From an uncultured Porphyromonas sp. (lineage in GTDB: Bacteria; Bacteroidota; Bacteroidia; Bacteroidales; Porphyromonadaceae): DNA of 63,595 nt. The stretch is taken from NCBI RefSeq assembly GCF_905372525.1, contig NZ_CAJPPN010000008.1:1-63595 (forward strand). The letters are read 5' to 3'. This document shows, piece after piece, positions 1-9,238 of the stretch. Every line of letters starts with the position of its first letter. Position 1 is the first letter of the stretch. The notes below the pieces were generated by a model. That model worked only from the letters and a program-made list of their open reading frames with translations. It was not told the origin of the DNA and did not search any database. A program made the position numbers and the translations under genes.

Positions 1-20
1 CGTTCCCTCGTTTGCGGTTG

Positions 21-53
21 CAAAGGTATATCAAATACCCAATACCAACCAAA
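21..53 (-). promoter_or_regulatory. Promoter reading out of the left edge
   Basis: Read on the minus strand, TTTG (50-53) lies 21 nt upstream of TACCTTTG (21-28). This matches the Bacteroidetes primary sigma pattern TTTG-N19-21-TAnnTTTG. It would drive a gene to the left of the window. The rest of 54-212 shows no gene. Confidence 0.55.
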
Positions 54-212
54 TCCTAACAAGAAAAAGTCTAAAACACTCCCCTCAGAGTTGCACACAC
101 TTCCCCCTAAATAAGACACTTACAACGATGGAAAAAATTTTGCGCCGACCTACCCAATACCCCCACCTAGCCCCTTCCTCATCCCCACCCAAGACAGCAG
201 TAAAGACAAAAA

Positions 213-249
213 GCGACGCCCTAGGTCGAGGATTGACCTAGGGCGTCGC
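213..249 (-). terminator. Intrinsic terminator of susC-susD
   Basis: A perfect 15-bp stem (213-227 with 235-249) has a 7-nt loop. On the minus strand it is followed by a run of five T. It sits 40 bp past the susD stop codon, as expected for the end of this transcript. Confidence 0.85.
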
Positions 250-287
250 CCTTTCGGTTGCATCTCTAGTAGCCCTGAGGGGGTGGA

Positions 288-2366
288 CTACTTGATCGCA
301 TAGGGGTTATTCGTATTCGTTGGCCAGTTGATATTCTGGTAGAAGTACGTAGCATCGATCTGGTTGTTCGGTGCACAGAGCTCTAGGGTCTGGATAGAGA
401 CCGGATAGAGGTAGTGAGCCTGATAGAAGGTATACCCATCGAACATATCGTTGTTATTTTCCTTCGAGATGATCTGATAGGGGCGATGGTAGACGCCAAG
501 AGACTGCCGAGAGATATTGGACTTAGAGGTACCATCGGCGATGACTCTCGTCGTCGTAGGATCAGGTACCTGTACCTCCTTCTCCTTGCCATCGGGGCCT
601 GTGACCTTCACCTTCTTCGTTCCCCAGAAGTAGCGATACTTATGGATCTGTGTCCAGAAGTTCACACCCTCGATCACGTAGTTCTTGACCTGGTCCATAG
701 CGCACCAGCGTACGAGGTCATCGTGGCGGATACCCTCACCGGCGAACTCACAGCGACGCTCACGGCGAATACTATAGAGTGTAGGATCGACGGCCTGTCC
801 CTGCGAGAAGGCTCCCCAGTCGTAGGAGGGTCTGCTGACGTTGGCCTCCACAGACATATCCGTAGCAGCGATGGTCGCATCTATAGTCCCAGTGATGCCA
901 GCACGAGTACGGAGCTGATCCCAGTACTTACGAGCATCAGCATCTAGGGTCTTATTGAGCTCATAGGAAGCCTCGATGTAGTTGAGGTAAGCTTCGGAAG
1001 CTCTGAGGATGGGCACTCCAGAGACGTCATTCATCTCTGAGCCGTGACGCATCGCAGGGTCGTAGTTGTAATACTTACGCTGAGCATAGCCCGTGACGTC
1101 TCTGACCTCAGGCTTGTCGATCATGTTTGCACACTCATACTTATTGACCACCTTCTTGGCCTCGTCATAGGTACGAGCATCGGACTCTGCGAAGAGGAAG
1201 AGCTGAAGGCGCTCATCACGATCCTTCTTCACATTATCGATCGTCTCATCATTATAGGCAGCGGTATTACGCTTGTAGTAGGGTGTACCATCCTTCATCA
1301 GGAAGGACTCTACGAGACCACGTGTCCAGCCCGAGTTCGTCCCAGAGATTAGCTGGTGAGAGACGAGGTGGAGGATACCCTTATCCTTGCTATACTGTCT
1401 CCACAGCAGGATCTCAGAGAACCCGTCTAGGCTCCTAGAGGCGAACATCTCGTAGTAGGGATTCCAGCCGCTGAAGGTCGGGAGGTTAGGATTGATCTGG
1501 TGCGAATTGGCCGTAAGGGGCACAGCATCAGCCACGACCTTAGCAGAGGCCATAGCCTGCTCGAGGAAGAACCTCACCTCAGCATCCTGATCGAAGGTCT
1601 TACCCTTGTTCCACTCCTTGTCCTTACCAGGCCAAGTGGCATCACCTGGGACACGACCTGTACCTCGGTGGTGCTTCTCGAAGGTTCCTTCGTAGAGCGC
1701 CACACGGCTCTTGAGTAGCTGAGCAGCGTTCTTGGTCAGACGCTGGTTCATTGGGAAGGTAGGCTTCAGATACTTGATAGCCGAGTCTAGCTCACTGAGG
1801 ATAAAGCGGGCTACCTCATTACGAGGACGTCTCTGTGAGGCCTTCTGTAGGGTCTCCTGCTCTATAGGCAGAGTCTGTGTAATGATAGGGAAGTCCCCGT
1901 AGGCCTGCAGAGCATCATAGTAGAGCAGGGCACGGATGGCATAGGCCTCTCCGATATAGTGGTTGATATCGTCCTGATTCCCGACGATCTTACCTGCGTA
2001 GAACTTGGGTAGGACTTGCTCCATATACCAGTTCACGTTACGGATCGAGGCGATCGAGGGCTGACCCGTACTCTCTACCTTCCACACCGTGTTGCTGAAC
2101 ATCGTACGGTTAGGATTGGTCGTAGCCTGATTATCCGTCCCATTATCATGGGTAGCTATCCCTGCGTTATAGCCTCCACTACCATGCCCAGGGAAGAGGG
2201 AGGCATAGTAGTTGATCGTGAAGGTGCCGATCTGCTCGGCGGTCGTGTAGTAATCTCCAGGGGCCACCTGATCCAGAGGCTCACGGTCGAGGATGTTACA
2301 TGAAGAGAGCGCGAGAAGGCCAGAGGCGAGGATGAGCGTCCGTCTCCAATGATTATGTAGTCTCAT
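288..2366 (-). CDS. RagB/SusD family nutrient-uptake outer-membrane lipoprotein
   Basis: This is a surface lipoprotein that normally caps its SusC partner and captures the substrate before TonB-dependent import. A lipoprotein signal is clear: a hydrophobic stretch ending LLALSSC with the lipidated Cys at residue 23, followed by NILDREPLD, a typical SusD N-terminus. The TPR-like pattern around YIGEAYAIRALLYYDALQAYGDFPI and the C-terminal IRRERRCEFAGEGIRHDDLVRW motif are SusD hallmarks; the second is quoted only to locate it and falls near residue 540. At 692 aa it is longer than many SusD proteins. The gene lies 24 bp downstream of susC on the same strand and shares its terminator. Substrate is not identifiable; no glycoside hydrolase is adjacent. 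Confidence 0.93.
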   Translation of the reverse strand: MRLHNHWRRTLILASGLLALSSCNILDREPLDQVAPGDYYTTAEQIGTFTINYYASLFPGHGSGGYNAGIATHDNGTDNQATTNPNRTMFSNTVWKVESTGQPSIASIRNVNWYMEQVLPKFYAGKIVGNQDDINHYIGEAYAIRALLYYDALQAYGDFPIITQTLPIEQETLQKASQRRPRNEVARFILSELDSAIKYLKPTFPMNQRLTKNAAQLLKSRVALYEGTFEKHHRGTGRVPGDATWPGKDKEWNKGKTFDQDAEVRFFLEQAMASAKVVADAVPLTANSHQINPNLPTFSGWNPYYEMFASRSLDGFSEILLWRQYSKDKGILHLVSHQLISGTNSGWTRGLVESFLMKDGTPYYKRNTAAYNDETIDNVKKDRDERLQLFLFAESDARTYDEAKKVVNKYECANMIDKPEVRDVTGYAQRKYYNYDPAMRHGSEMNDVSGVPILRASEAYLNYIEASYELNKTLDADARKYWDQLRTRAGITGTIDATIAATDMSVEANVSRPSYDWGAFSQGQAVDPTLYSIRRERRCEFAGEGIRHDDLVRWCAMDQVKNYVIEGVNFWTQIHKYRYFWGTKKVKVTGPDGKEKEVQVPDPTTTRVIADGTSKSNISRQSLGVYHRPYQIISKENNNDMFDGYTFYQAHYLYPVSIQTLELCAPNNQIDATYFYQNINWPTNTNNPYAIK

Positions 2367-2390
2367 AATGCTTGTTCGATTAGATACCGA

Positions 2391-5300
2391 TTAGATATTG
2401 ACATTGAGTCCGAAGGAGATCGTACGCTGTAGTGGGTAGATCTTACCTGGTCCCCAGTCACCCCCCGTAGCTTCGGGGTCGAAGATCTTAGGTAGCTTGG
2501 TGAAGGTCACGAGATTATCCGCTGAAGTATAGACACGCAGACGGCTTACTCCGAACTTCTTCGACAGGGTGGCTGGGAGCGTATAGCCTAGCTGGATATT
2601 CTTGATACGTAGGTAGGCAGCATTGACGACGTAGCGAGACTGCGTCTGCATGTTCTTGCCACCCTGACTGAAGAGGGGACGTGGGAAGCGAGCATTGAGG
2701 TTAGCCCCGTTGGGGTCACCCTCGGGACGGAAGAAGTCCCAGTGTTCCTTGAAGCCCACCGACTGCCACTGACCCAAGTTGGTAGCTCCAGTCGAATAAG
2801 GAGAGTTGTCGAACCAGTCACGACGACCAATACCCTGTAGGAAGAAGCTAAAGTCAATACCCTGCCAAGTAAGATCGGCGTTGAAGCCGAACTTATAGCG
2901 GGGGACGTCATAGCCGAGCTTACGTAGGTCTCCGTGGTCCGCGAGTGTGTTAGCACCGCCGTTGACCTTGCCGTCCCCATTGAGGTCCTGGTACATGATG
3001 TCCCCGGCCTGCCAGTTGCTGCCCCATGCGGGCTGGTTGGACTTGAGGTGCTCGTTCATCTCGTCGTTGGTCTTAGCGATGCCTCGGGTCGTATATCCCC
3101 AGAACTCACCCATACGACGACCCGAGTACCAGGTCGAGAGTGTCCCCGTGGGGTTGTAGTACTGCGTGACGGTCTGGATGTCATCCGAGAGGACGAGGCG
3201 TAGGCCGTAGCTCACCTTGCCGATCTGGTCACGCCACTTCAGCTCAGCTTCCCATCCCTTAGATACGAGCGTCGCATTGTTCACCTGAGGCTGACCGACA
3301 CCGAGGGTGAAGGGCAGGGGTGCAGGAGGGCCGACCATATCCCGGGTCGTACGGTTGAAGTACTCGAGGTTCCCCTGCAGTCTATTGTTGAAGGCAGCGA
3401 AGTCGAGACCGAGGTTCCAAGACTCGATACGCTCCCATGTGAGGGAGTTCGAGACGATACCTGGAGCACCCGAGGTATTCTGTCTTTCTCCTCCGACGAG
3501 CCAAGCAGAGTTAGCCGTACCGACAGGCTGTGAGAGGAACCAGGGATAGAGCGCCTTTACCTCGGTATTGCCCAGAGTACCCCACGAGCCACGAAGCTTC
3601 AGCATCGATACCGTGCTCTTGAGTGGGGCGAAGAACTTTTCGTTGGCGATGTTCCATCCAGCAGAGAAGGAGGGGAAAGTAGCCCAACGCTTGTCGCCGA
3701 TGAAACGAGAAGAGCCGTTGGTACGTACAGATACCTCTAGGAGGTAGCGCTCATCATAGGCGTAGTTCAGACGAGCGAAGCCCCCCATCGTAGCCCAGTG
3801 GTTGTAGCCCGAGTAGAGAGTAGGCTTGTCGTTCGTCGCTGTATTGATCGTGGGGACGGCGTTCGAGATCAGATCCTTCTTCGTACCACTGAGGTCGTGA
3901 TACTTATTGACCTCGAGGTCGAGACCAGCGATGAGCTTGACATCATGCTTCTCAGCGAAGAGGCGGCTGTACTCGGCGTAATAGCGTCCGTTGAAGTAGT
4001 CATTCTTCCAGGTGCTCTCGCCGACGCTCGTCTTCCCGTCGTCACCGCCTTCGCGCGAGGTGAGGCGAGGGATCCCCTTGTTATCGTAGCTGTAGATAGC
4101 TAGGACGTCCCAGTGATTCTGGTTGTAGGTCGTATTATAGTTGTTCTCAGCACGCAGTAGGAGTCCCTCCATAGGACGTGCCTCTAGGACGAGCTGCTGA
4201 TTGATACGATCCTTCTGGTTACGGTCTATCCCGCCATCACGCATCTGTATCGTCTCATTCCCAGGGATGAGATGACCATTGACGTCACGCACGGGGTTGG
4301 TCGGCCAGCGACGAGCGATATTGTGGAAGAAGAGACCCGTCATGTAGCTTGGGCGAGAGTATTCTTCACGAGACCAGCGGTTGGTATAGGAGATAGTCAG
4401 CCAGGGAGTAATATCGGTACTGATCTTGGCGGTGAGGTTGTAGCGCTTGAAGGTGTCACGCCCATAGCGGATCAGCCCCTGTCGGTCGAGCAGAGCACCA
4501 CTGAGGTAGTAGTTCGTCTTACCACTCCCACCAGAGATGGAGAGGTTGTGCTCCTGAGTGGGGACGTTCTTGCGGTACATCTCGTCGAACCAGTTGGTAT
4601 TGGCCCAGGCGCCCGTGTAGAGATCCCAGGCATTGGTGCGGTCGTTCCATGCTGTCCCAGAGCGGTACTTCTCTTCGATCGTCCCGTTCTTGTAGTCGAT
4701 GATGCGCTTCATGATCTCGTCGGTGAAGACGGTACCGTTCCCGGAGTTGGTACCAGCGATATTGAAGTACTTAGCGAACTGCTCCGAGTCCATCATCTCA
4801 GGCACCTGTGTAGCGGTGGAGAAGCGGACGTCCCCTGAGTAGGTGACACGTGCACGTCCCTCACGACCACTCTTGGTCTTGATGAGGATCACCCCGAAGG
4901 CTGCTCGTGAGCCGTAGATCGAGCTGGCAGAGGCATCCTTTAGGATCGAGATGCTCTCGATATCGCTAGGTGCTAGGGCATTCATATCACCCTCCGAGCC
5001 GTCGATCAGGACGAGCGGGCTAGAGTTCGACCCACTACCGATGGTACCTGCACCACGGATATTGAGGGACATGGTGCTATTGAGCGCCCCACCCGAGTTG
5101 CCGACGGAGAGGTTAAGCCCAGGGATCATCCCCTGTAGAGCCTGCCCAATATTCTGTACTGGACGAGCAGCTAGGGACTTGGAGTCGATGGAGGAGACGG
5201 CGCCCGTGAGGTTCACCTTCTTCTGCGTACCATAGCCGACGACGACGACCTCCTGGGTCACCTGTGCGTCATCCTCTAGGACGACATCGATAGTCGTGCG

Positions 5301-5588
5301 TCCTGAGACGGGGATCTCCTGCTTCTTCATCCCGACGTAGGAGAAGATGAGGGTAGCTGTCCGAGGGACCCCCTGTAGGGTGTAGCTCCCCGAGGCTGTA
5401 GTCGTAGTCCCCATTGTGGTCCCCTTGATGCGGATAGAGACCCCAGTGAGGGGCTCCTTCTCGACATCAGTGACGACCCCCTTGATGGTAATCGTCCCCT
5501 GTGCCCAGGCGATCAGCGGACTACTTAGGAGCATCGCCAGAGTCAGTAGTACGACCCTAGCGGTAAAGTACTTGTAGAAATACTTCAT
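2391..5588 (-). CDS. SusC/RagA family TonB-linked outer-membrane protein
   Basis: This is a TonB-dependent outer-membrane transporter of 1065 aa that works with the SusD-like lipoprotein encoded just downstream. It has a signal peptide ending near AWAQG (about residue 31). A carboxypeptidase-regulatory-like beta-sandwich domain follows (about 33-112), then the SusC signature EVVVVGYGTQKK (about 113-124). Next come a plug domain containing LNIRGAGTIGSGSNSSP and a long beta-barrel ending in an aromatic-rich strand (ISFGLNVNI). The start was chosen because it gives the signal peptide directly. A consensus promoter lies about 335 bp upstream, so the leader is long. The cargo (glycan, peptide or other) cannot be told from sequence. 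Confidence 0.95.
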   Translation of the reverse strand: MKYFYKYFTARVVLLTLAMLLSSPLIAWAQGTITIKGVVTDVEKEPLTGVSIRIKGTTMGTTTTASGSYTLQGVPRTATLIFSYVGMKKQEIPVSGRTTIDVVLEDDAQVTQEVVVVGYGTQKKVNLTGAVSSIDSKSLAARPVQNIGQALQGMIPGLNLSVGNSGGALNSTMSLNIRGAGTIGSGSNSSPLVLIDGSEGDMNALAPSDIESISILKDASASSIYGSRAAFGVILIKTKSGREGRARVTYSGDVRFSTATQVPEMMDSEQFAKYFNIAGTNSGNGTVFTDEIMKRIIDYKNGTIEEKYRSGTAWNDRTNAWDLYTGAWANTNWFDEMYRKNVPTQEHNLSISGGSGKTNYYLSGALLDRQGLIRYGRDTFKRYNLTAKISTDITPWLTISYTNRWSREEYSRPSYMTGLFFHNIARRWPTNPVRDVNGHLIPGNETIQMRDGGIDRNQKDRINQQLVLEARPMEGLLLRAENNYNTTYNQNHWDVLAIYSYDNKGIPRLTSREGGDDGKTSVGESTWKNDYFNGRYYAEYSRLFAEKHDVKLIAGLDLEVNKYHDLSGTKKDLISNAVPTINTATNDKPTLYSGYNHWATMGGFARLNYAYDERYLLEVSVRTNGSSRFIGDKRWATFPSFSAGWNIANEKFFAPLKSTVSMLKLRGSWGTLGNTEVKALYPWFLSQPVGTANSAWLVGGERQNTSGAPGIVSNSLTWERIESWNLGLDFAAFNNRLQGNLEYFNRTTRDMVGPPAPLPFTLGVGQPQVNNATLVSKGWEAELKWRDQIGKVSYGLRLVLSDDIQTVTQYYNPTGTLSTWYSGRRMGEFWGYTTRGIAKTNDEMNEHLKSNQPAWGSNWQAGDIMYQDLNGDGKVNGGANTLADHGDLRKLGYDVPRYKFGFNADLTWQGIDFSFFLQGIGRRDWFDNSPYSTGATNLGQWQSVGFKEHWDFFRPEGDPNGANLNARFPRPLFSQGGKNMQTQSRYVVNAAYLRIKNIQLGYTLPATLSKKFGVSRLRVYTSADNLVTFTKLPKIFDPEATGGDWGPGKIYPLQRTISFGLNVNI

Positions 5589-5921
5589 CTTCGTAAGTAA
5601 GTGTTATTGAAACGTGATTATTGGTTAGATTCATTCCTTCGGATCTCGGAGGCGTATGGGGATAGGGGCTGCGCCATGGTCCCCACTACGTCTACACTAT
5701 ATATAGTGGTATAGGTCTTCATCGGTAATATACGGATATACTCTGGGGGGTATGCCCAGATAGCTCGTAGGCCATGCTACGAAGAGCGGAGGATCTCCAG
5801 GGGATCTCCCCCTCTCTAGGATCCATCCTATGGTCGGGGCGACACCCGCCCCACTGATACCTATTCAATAGAAGTATATTATTTACAATCTTCGTGGGGA
5901 ACTATCACGCCCCAACAAAGG

Positions 5922-5951
5922 CAAAGTTATACACAAAAGTCGAAAGAACAA
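5922..5951 (-). promoter_or_regulatory. Promoter of the susC-susD operon
   Basis: On the minus strand TTG (5949-5951) is separated by exactly 19 nt from TAACTTTG (5922-5929), a full match to the Bacteroidetes -7 element. Predicted transcription starts near 5915, leaving an untranslated leader of about 325 nt before the susC ATG at 5588. Confidence 0.75.
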
Positions 5952-5968
5952 GGAATAATCCGCCCACT

Positions 5969-5990
5969 TACTTAATAAATTATTTAAGTA
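5969..5990. promoter_or_regulatory. AT-rich palindrome upstream of the susC promoter
   Basis: TACTTAA and TTAAGTA arms of 7 bp flank an 8-bp centre, just upstream of the -33 element of the susC promoter. Its position suits an operator for a dimeric regulator; the regulator is unknown. Confidence 0.35.
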
Positions 5991-6238
5991 AATCAACTTA
6001 CTGAAACATAGACTACTGTACAACCATTCCACAAGATGTTTAGATACATGCCTGAGGGGTTCATTCAGCAAATAGACCTAGTCCGACAACCATTACTCAA
6101 TGATCGAACAGACAACCTTACCATACTTTTTTATCCTTTCCCCCGACCTACCCTCAGTCTCCACCCCACATCCTCACCACGTTTTTGGCTTGCACCGACC
6201 CTCTTCAGGCTGACAGAAAGGGATTGGGTTAAACGATA

Positions 6239-6273
6239 ATCGTCTTGCCCCCTCAAGCTAGGGACAAGACGAT
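6239..6273. terminator. Hairpin after the oxidoreductase gene
   Basis: Arms ATCGTCTTG and CAAGACGAT (9 bp) enclose a 17-nt loop, 20 bp beyond the stop of the minus-strand oxidoreductase gene. No strong T-run follows, so it may be a weak terminator. Confidence 0.5.
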
Positions 6274-6292
6274 CATCTCAGATTCATACGAC

Positions 6293-7297
6293 CTACCGAT
6301 CTAGGGTCAGCACTGTTTTACCTGAGGAGCTGGATCGATCTATATACATCAATGCATCGTTTGCCTGCTCCAAGGTGAAGACTTTATCTATCGTGGGACG
6401 GATACCTAAATGCTCTACCAGTCTCGTGATCTCTTTTAGCTGAACACCCGAGGCCTTCACAAACAGAAAATCATACACAGCACCTCTACGCTTGGCCTGC
6501 CTATCTAGGCCTGCCCCGACGGCAGTGAGTAGCCACTGCTTCCACTTCGGGAGACCAAAGGAGCGAGCGAAGCGACCATTAGGCAACCCATTGAGAGATA
6601 CTATATGTCCTCCTTGGGTCAAGAGATCCATTTGCTTGGATAACTCACCCCCGCCCACTGTGTCTATCACGTAATCTACGTGCCTTAGCTCCTTCCGATA
6701 GTCGTCCTTCCGATAGTCGAAGTACTGATTAACCCCAAGAGCCAAGACTCGTTCTCGACTAGCAGCATTGCCACTGGTATACACAGTGAGTCCCATAGCC
6801 TTGGCTAGAGGTATAGCCATAGCACCAAAGCCTCCCGAACCTCCAGCGATAAATATCGACTTACCCCTCTGCACCTGCATCAGCTCTAGCGCTTGGTAAG
6901 CAGTGAGAGCCGTAAGAGGAATACTCGCGGCCCCTATATAGTCGAGCCCCTCGGGGATAGGTGCTAGGACAGAGGCTGGTGCGGCGACCCACTCAGCGAA
7001 GGCACCCGCCTGAGCCGTAGGCATGAGCCCATAGACTCTATCTCCTATGGATAGGCCTTGCACCCCTTCTCCCACAGCCTCTACTGAGCCAGCGAACTCA
7101 TGTCCCATCGTTAGGGGTAGCTGATGCGGTATAAGTAGCTTGATGCCTCCTCTTGTGATTTTATTATCCAGCGGGTTCACCCCTGCTGCCTTGACTCGCA
7201 CAAGCACTTCGCCGGCTTGTATCACAGGCTTTACCACCTCGACAACCTTGGCACGTATGTCCTGCTTGTTGTACTTAAATATCTGAACGGCTTTCAT
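6293..7297 (-). CDS. NAD(P)-dependent MDR-family oxidoreductase (quinone reductase-like)
   Basis: This 334-aa medium-chain dehydrogenase/reductase resembles the zinc-independent quinone oxidoreductases. The N-terminal GroES-like domain carries VKAAGVNPLDNKI and the GHEFAGSVEAVGEGV motif. The Rossmann fold begins at FIAGGSGGFGAMAIPLAKA (about 150-168), with the glycine-rich nucleotide-binding loop. The cysteine ligands of a structural zinc are absent, which fits the QOR branch. It lies 17 bp behind an alpha/beta hydrolase gene and probably shares its transcript. The Crp/Fnr-type gene upstream and a perfect palindrome between them suggest regulated expression, perhaps in stress or detoxification. 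The substrate is not identifiable. Confidence 0.88.
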   Translation of the reverse strand: MKAVQIFKYNKQDIRAKVVEVVKPVIQAGEVLVRVKAAGVNPLDNKITRGGIKLLIPHQLPLTMGHEFAGSVEAVGEGVQGLSIGDRVYGLMPTAQAGAFAEWVAAPASVLAPIPEGLDYIGAASIPLTALTAYQALELMQVQRGKSIFIAGGSGGFGAMAIPLAKAMGLTVYTSGNAASRERVLALGVNQYFDYRKDDYRKELRHVDYVIDTVGGGELSKQMDLLTQGGHIVSLNGLPNGRFARSFGLPKWKQWLLTAVGAGLDRQAKRRGAVYDFLFVKASGVQLKEITRLVEHLGIRPTIDKVFTLEQANDALMYIDRSSSSGKTVLTLDR

Positions 7298-7314
7298 CTT
7301 ATACTCCTATCTTA

Positions 7315-8175
7315 TCAATCTACTAAATAAAAGGCTATTGCCTGATGAACAAACGACTCTGCTCTCTGGAAGATAGCTCCATGACCAGCCCCATCATATA
7401 TAGATAGTGAGGCATTGGGCAGACGCTCTGCTAGCTCATAACTACCCTCTGTAGGGAGCATTCGATCATTATCTCCATTGACCACCCAAACCCGATGGTT
7501 AATCCCCAAGAGATCTTGCTTCTCTGCCTTGGCCCATCTACGCACCGCTTTGAGCTGCGCTAACAATGCCGACAGTCCGACAGCTCGGTCTCGATCCTGA
7601 CGCTCAGCCGTCCGAGAGATGAAGGCTTGACCTGCCTCCCGAGCCTCTGCACTTACGGGGAAAAAGAGATAGTAGCGAGGGTCTCGACCTGTCAAGCCCC
7701 CTCGAAGCATATCATAATAGGTGATGCGAGCCACTCGCCCAGTCCCCCGATTACCCCTTGGAGACGTCCCTGCTAAGATGACATGAGCCACTAGGTCCGG
7801 TGCTATACGTAGTAGTTCTTGTGCCACAAAGCCCCCGAAAGATAGCCCCAGGAGATGTACTCGGTCGTAGCCTAGAGCTCTAATGAAGGCAGCTGTATCA
7901 CGTACTACCTCTTCTATATTGTCCGCAGTTGAGCCCCCAGATCCTCCGACTCCTTTATAGTCAAAGCTTATGACTGTAAAGTGTTGGGCTAGGCTGTCCA
8001 TGATCAGAGGATCACAGTTATCCAGGTTTGCAGCTAGGTGATTCAGATAGACAATAGGTATACCAGCCTCATGTCCTATTCGCCTGTAGGTATATCGGAT
8101 ACCTGAGGCCTCTATGTAAAGTGTAGGTGTCGTCTTGTAACCTACGTGCATCACGTCTTTAGTCTTCTCGTTCAT
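7315..8175 (-). CDS. Alpha/beta-hydrolase
   Basis: This 286-aa cytoplasmic alpha/beta-hydrolase has the nucleophile elbow GLSFGG (about residue 105), a candidate catalytic Asp in NGDNDRMLP (about 235) and His in GAGHGAIF (about 263). The oxyanion region YLNHLAANLDNCDP lies near residue 42. It precedes an MDR oxidoreductase by 17 bp, so the two are likely co-transcribed and may act on the same compound. A perfect 16-bp palindrome lies 34 bp upstream of the start, at the end of the Crp/Fnr-type gene. The protein could be an esterase, a haloperoxidase-like enzyme or a C-C hydrolase; sequence alone does not decide. Confidence 0.88.
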   Translation of the reverse strand: MNEKTKDVMHVGYKTTPTLYIEASGIRYTYRRIGHEAGIPIVYLNHLAANLDNCDPLIMDSLAQHFTVISFDYKGVGGSGGSTADNIEEVVRDTAAFIRALGYDRVHLLGLSFGGFVAQELLRIAPDLVAHVILAGTSPRGNRGTGRVARITYYDMLRGGLTGRDPRYYLFFPVSAEAREAGQAFISRTAERQDRDRAVGLSALLAQLKAVRRWAKAEKQDLLGINHRVWVVNGDNDRMLPTEGSYELAERLPNASLSIYDGAGHGAIFQRAESFVHQAIAFYLVD

Positions 8176-8209
8176 GATGCAAAGGTCGGGAAATTAAGTG
8201 GGTACCACC

Positions 8210-8225
8210 TGACAAATATTTGTCA
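8210..8225. promoter_or_regulatory. Perfect 16-bp palindrome, candidate operator
   Basis: TGACAAATATTTGTCA reads the same on both strands. It overlaps the stop codon (8223-8225) of the Crp/Fnr-type gene and lies 34 bp upstream of the hydrolase start. A palindrome of this length fits a Crp/Fnr dimer site, so local control of the hydrolase-oxidoreductase pair is plausible. Confidence 0.5.
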
Positions 8226-8819
8226 TTCTACAAGGAGACGCTTGCGTATCATCGTTAGACTTTGCCTACTTATCCCAAGATAGCTAGAGAGGTCTGTCAC
8301 AGATATACGAGACAAGACACTACCAAACTCCCGAATAAAAAGTCTATAACGCGCCTCTGAACTATGTGTCAGCAGGGTCTGTAGGTGCGCAAAGGCTCTA
8401 GCATACTCTACTTCTATTAGCCTACGTAAGAATCCTTCGGCATCATCTCTACACCTACACAGCTCTCTCAGATGGTCATAGCTAGTCGCTATGGCGACAA
8501 CGGGCTCCAAGGCTTGGAAACAGTAGGCTGAGAACATCTCACTCTCAAGGCTCGTGTAGTGCGTAGCGAACTCCCCCTCTTTGATGAAGTTCACAGTCAC
8601 ATCTCTCTCCACATCTGGATAATATGCTTTTACCAGACCTTGGACTACGAAGAAAGCACGTACCTGCCTCTCCCCCGCCATGATCAAGTGTTCACGTGTG
8701 GCAAAGTGCACCACTTGCCCACCTAGAGATAGCTCCTCGATGAGCCCTTCTGAGAGCGTTGGACACAGACCTAGTAGTCGCTCCCTATAGTATGTATAAT
8801 ATTCACTGTGCTCTGCCAT
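8223..8819 (-). CDS. Crp/Fnr family transcriptional regulator
   Basis: The 198-aa product has an N-terminal cyclic-nucleotide-binding-type beta-roll (HFATREHLIMAGERQVRAFFVVQGLVKAYY is located near 45-75). A C-terminal winged helix-turn-helix includes SSYLGISRQSLTMIRKRL (about 178-195). No Fnr-type cysteine cluster is seen, so iron-sulfur oxygen sensing is unlikely. The ATG at 8819 was chosen over one at 8846 because the homologous part begins with MAEHSEYYTYY. A possible -7 element lies at 8846-8853 with one mismatch, and a MITE is inserted 31 bp further upstream. It probably controls the neighbouring hydrolase-oxidoreductase pair through the palindrome at its own 3' end. Confidence 0.88.
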   Translation of the reverse strand: MAEHSEYYTYYRERLLGLCPTLSEGLIEELSLGGQVVHFATREHLIMAGERQVRAFFVVQGLVKAYYPDVERDVTVNFIKEGEFATHYTSLESEMFSAYCFQALEPVVAIATSYDHLRELCRCRDDAEGFLRRLIEVEYARAFAHLQTLLTHSSEARYRLFIREFGSVLSRISVTDLSSYLGISRQSLTMIRKRLLVE

Positions 8820-8884
8820 CGAAGCTTCTTTCCATAACGACAACACAAAATTCGGTATTTCTCTCCATTTCTACAGTCATAGAG

Positions 8885-9238
8885 CTGAGCCGACGCATGA
8901 GCTCGCTGGGTATTCACCTCTCTTTGGCTTCTTAGGGGGCATTTCATTCCCAAGGGAAGTCTCTTAGCCATATCTCTGGAGTGCCTAGGTGTTAGCCCCG
9001 AGAACTGCACCCATGAGAGCCCTAGAGCGAACATACTTAGAGCGAAGGTGTGTACACGCGTGTACACTCTTGTATACACGTGGGTACACTGATGTATACA
9101 CACGTGTACACTTTTCCCTCCTAGATAGCAGGTATATCCTTGGGTAGTCTATACCTAGGATAGAGATGTTTCTACCTTCAGTACATGCTCCTCGACTACT
9201 TGGTCCTAGACCACTAGTGATGTCATAGCTCTGCCCTG
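8885..9238 (+). mobile_element. MITE copy 1 with three phased palindromes
   Basis: This 354-bp non-coding element starts with CTGAGCCGACGCATGA (8885-8900) and ends with TCATAGCTCTGCCCTG (9223-9238), the terminal inverted repeats. It is flanked by AGTCATAGAG (8875-8884) and AGTCATAGCG (9239-9248), 9 of 10 identical, the expected target-site duplication. The centre holds three 18-bp palindromes at 9050-9067, 9072-9089 and 9094-9111, spaced exactly 22 bp apart. Related copies lie near 33.3, 46.5 and 63.5 kb. It encodes no transposase. Confidence 0.75.

Larger units (their letters stand above)
5589..6292. other. Gene-free stretch upstream of susC
   Basis: No convincing gene is present. Short open frames here have no family resemblance. 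The stretch holds the susC promoter (5922-5951), an AT-rich palindrome (5969-5990), a 14-bp palindrome CACTATATATAGTG near 5695-5708 inside the leader, and the hairpin at 6239-6273. Base composition drops to AT-rich between about 5870 and 6040. Confidence 0.6.

Noticed and set aside
3798..4838. Long frames antisense to susC
   Set aside because: They are shadows of the third-base pattern of a strong coding gene and have no family resemblance.
5883..6239. Short frames of about 60 aa upstream of susC
   Set aside because: They lie over a clear promoter and AT-rich palindrome, with low-complexity products and no ribosome-binding site.
8771..9103. Minus-strand frame with a His/Thr/Tyr-rich start across the MITE
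   Set aside because: The peptide arises from the palindromes; the other MITE copies do not keep the frame.
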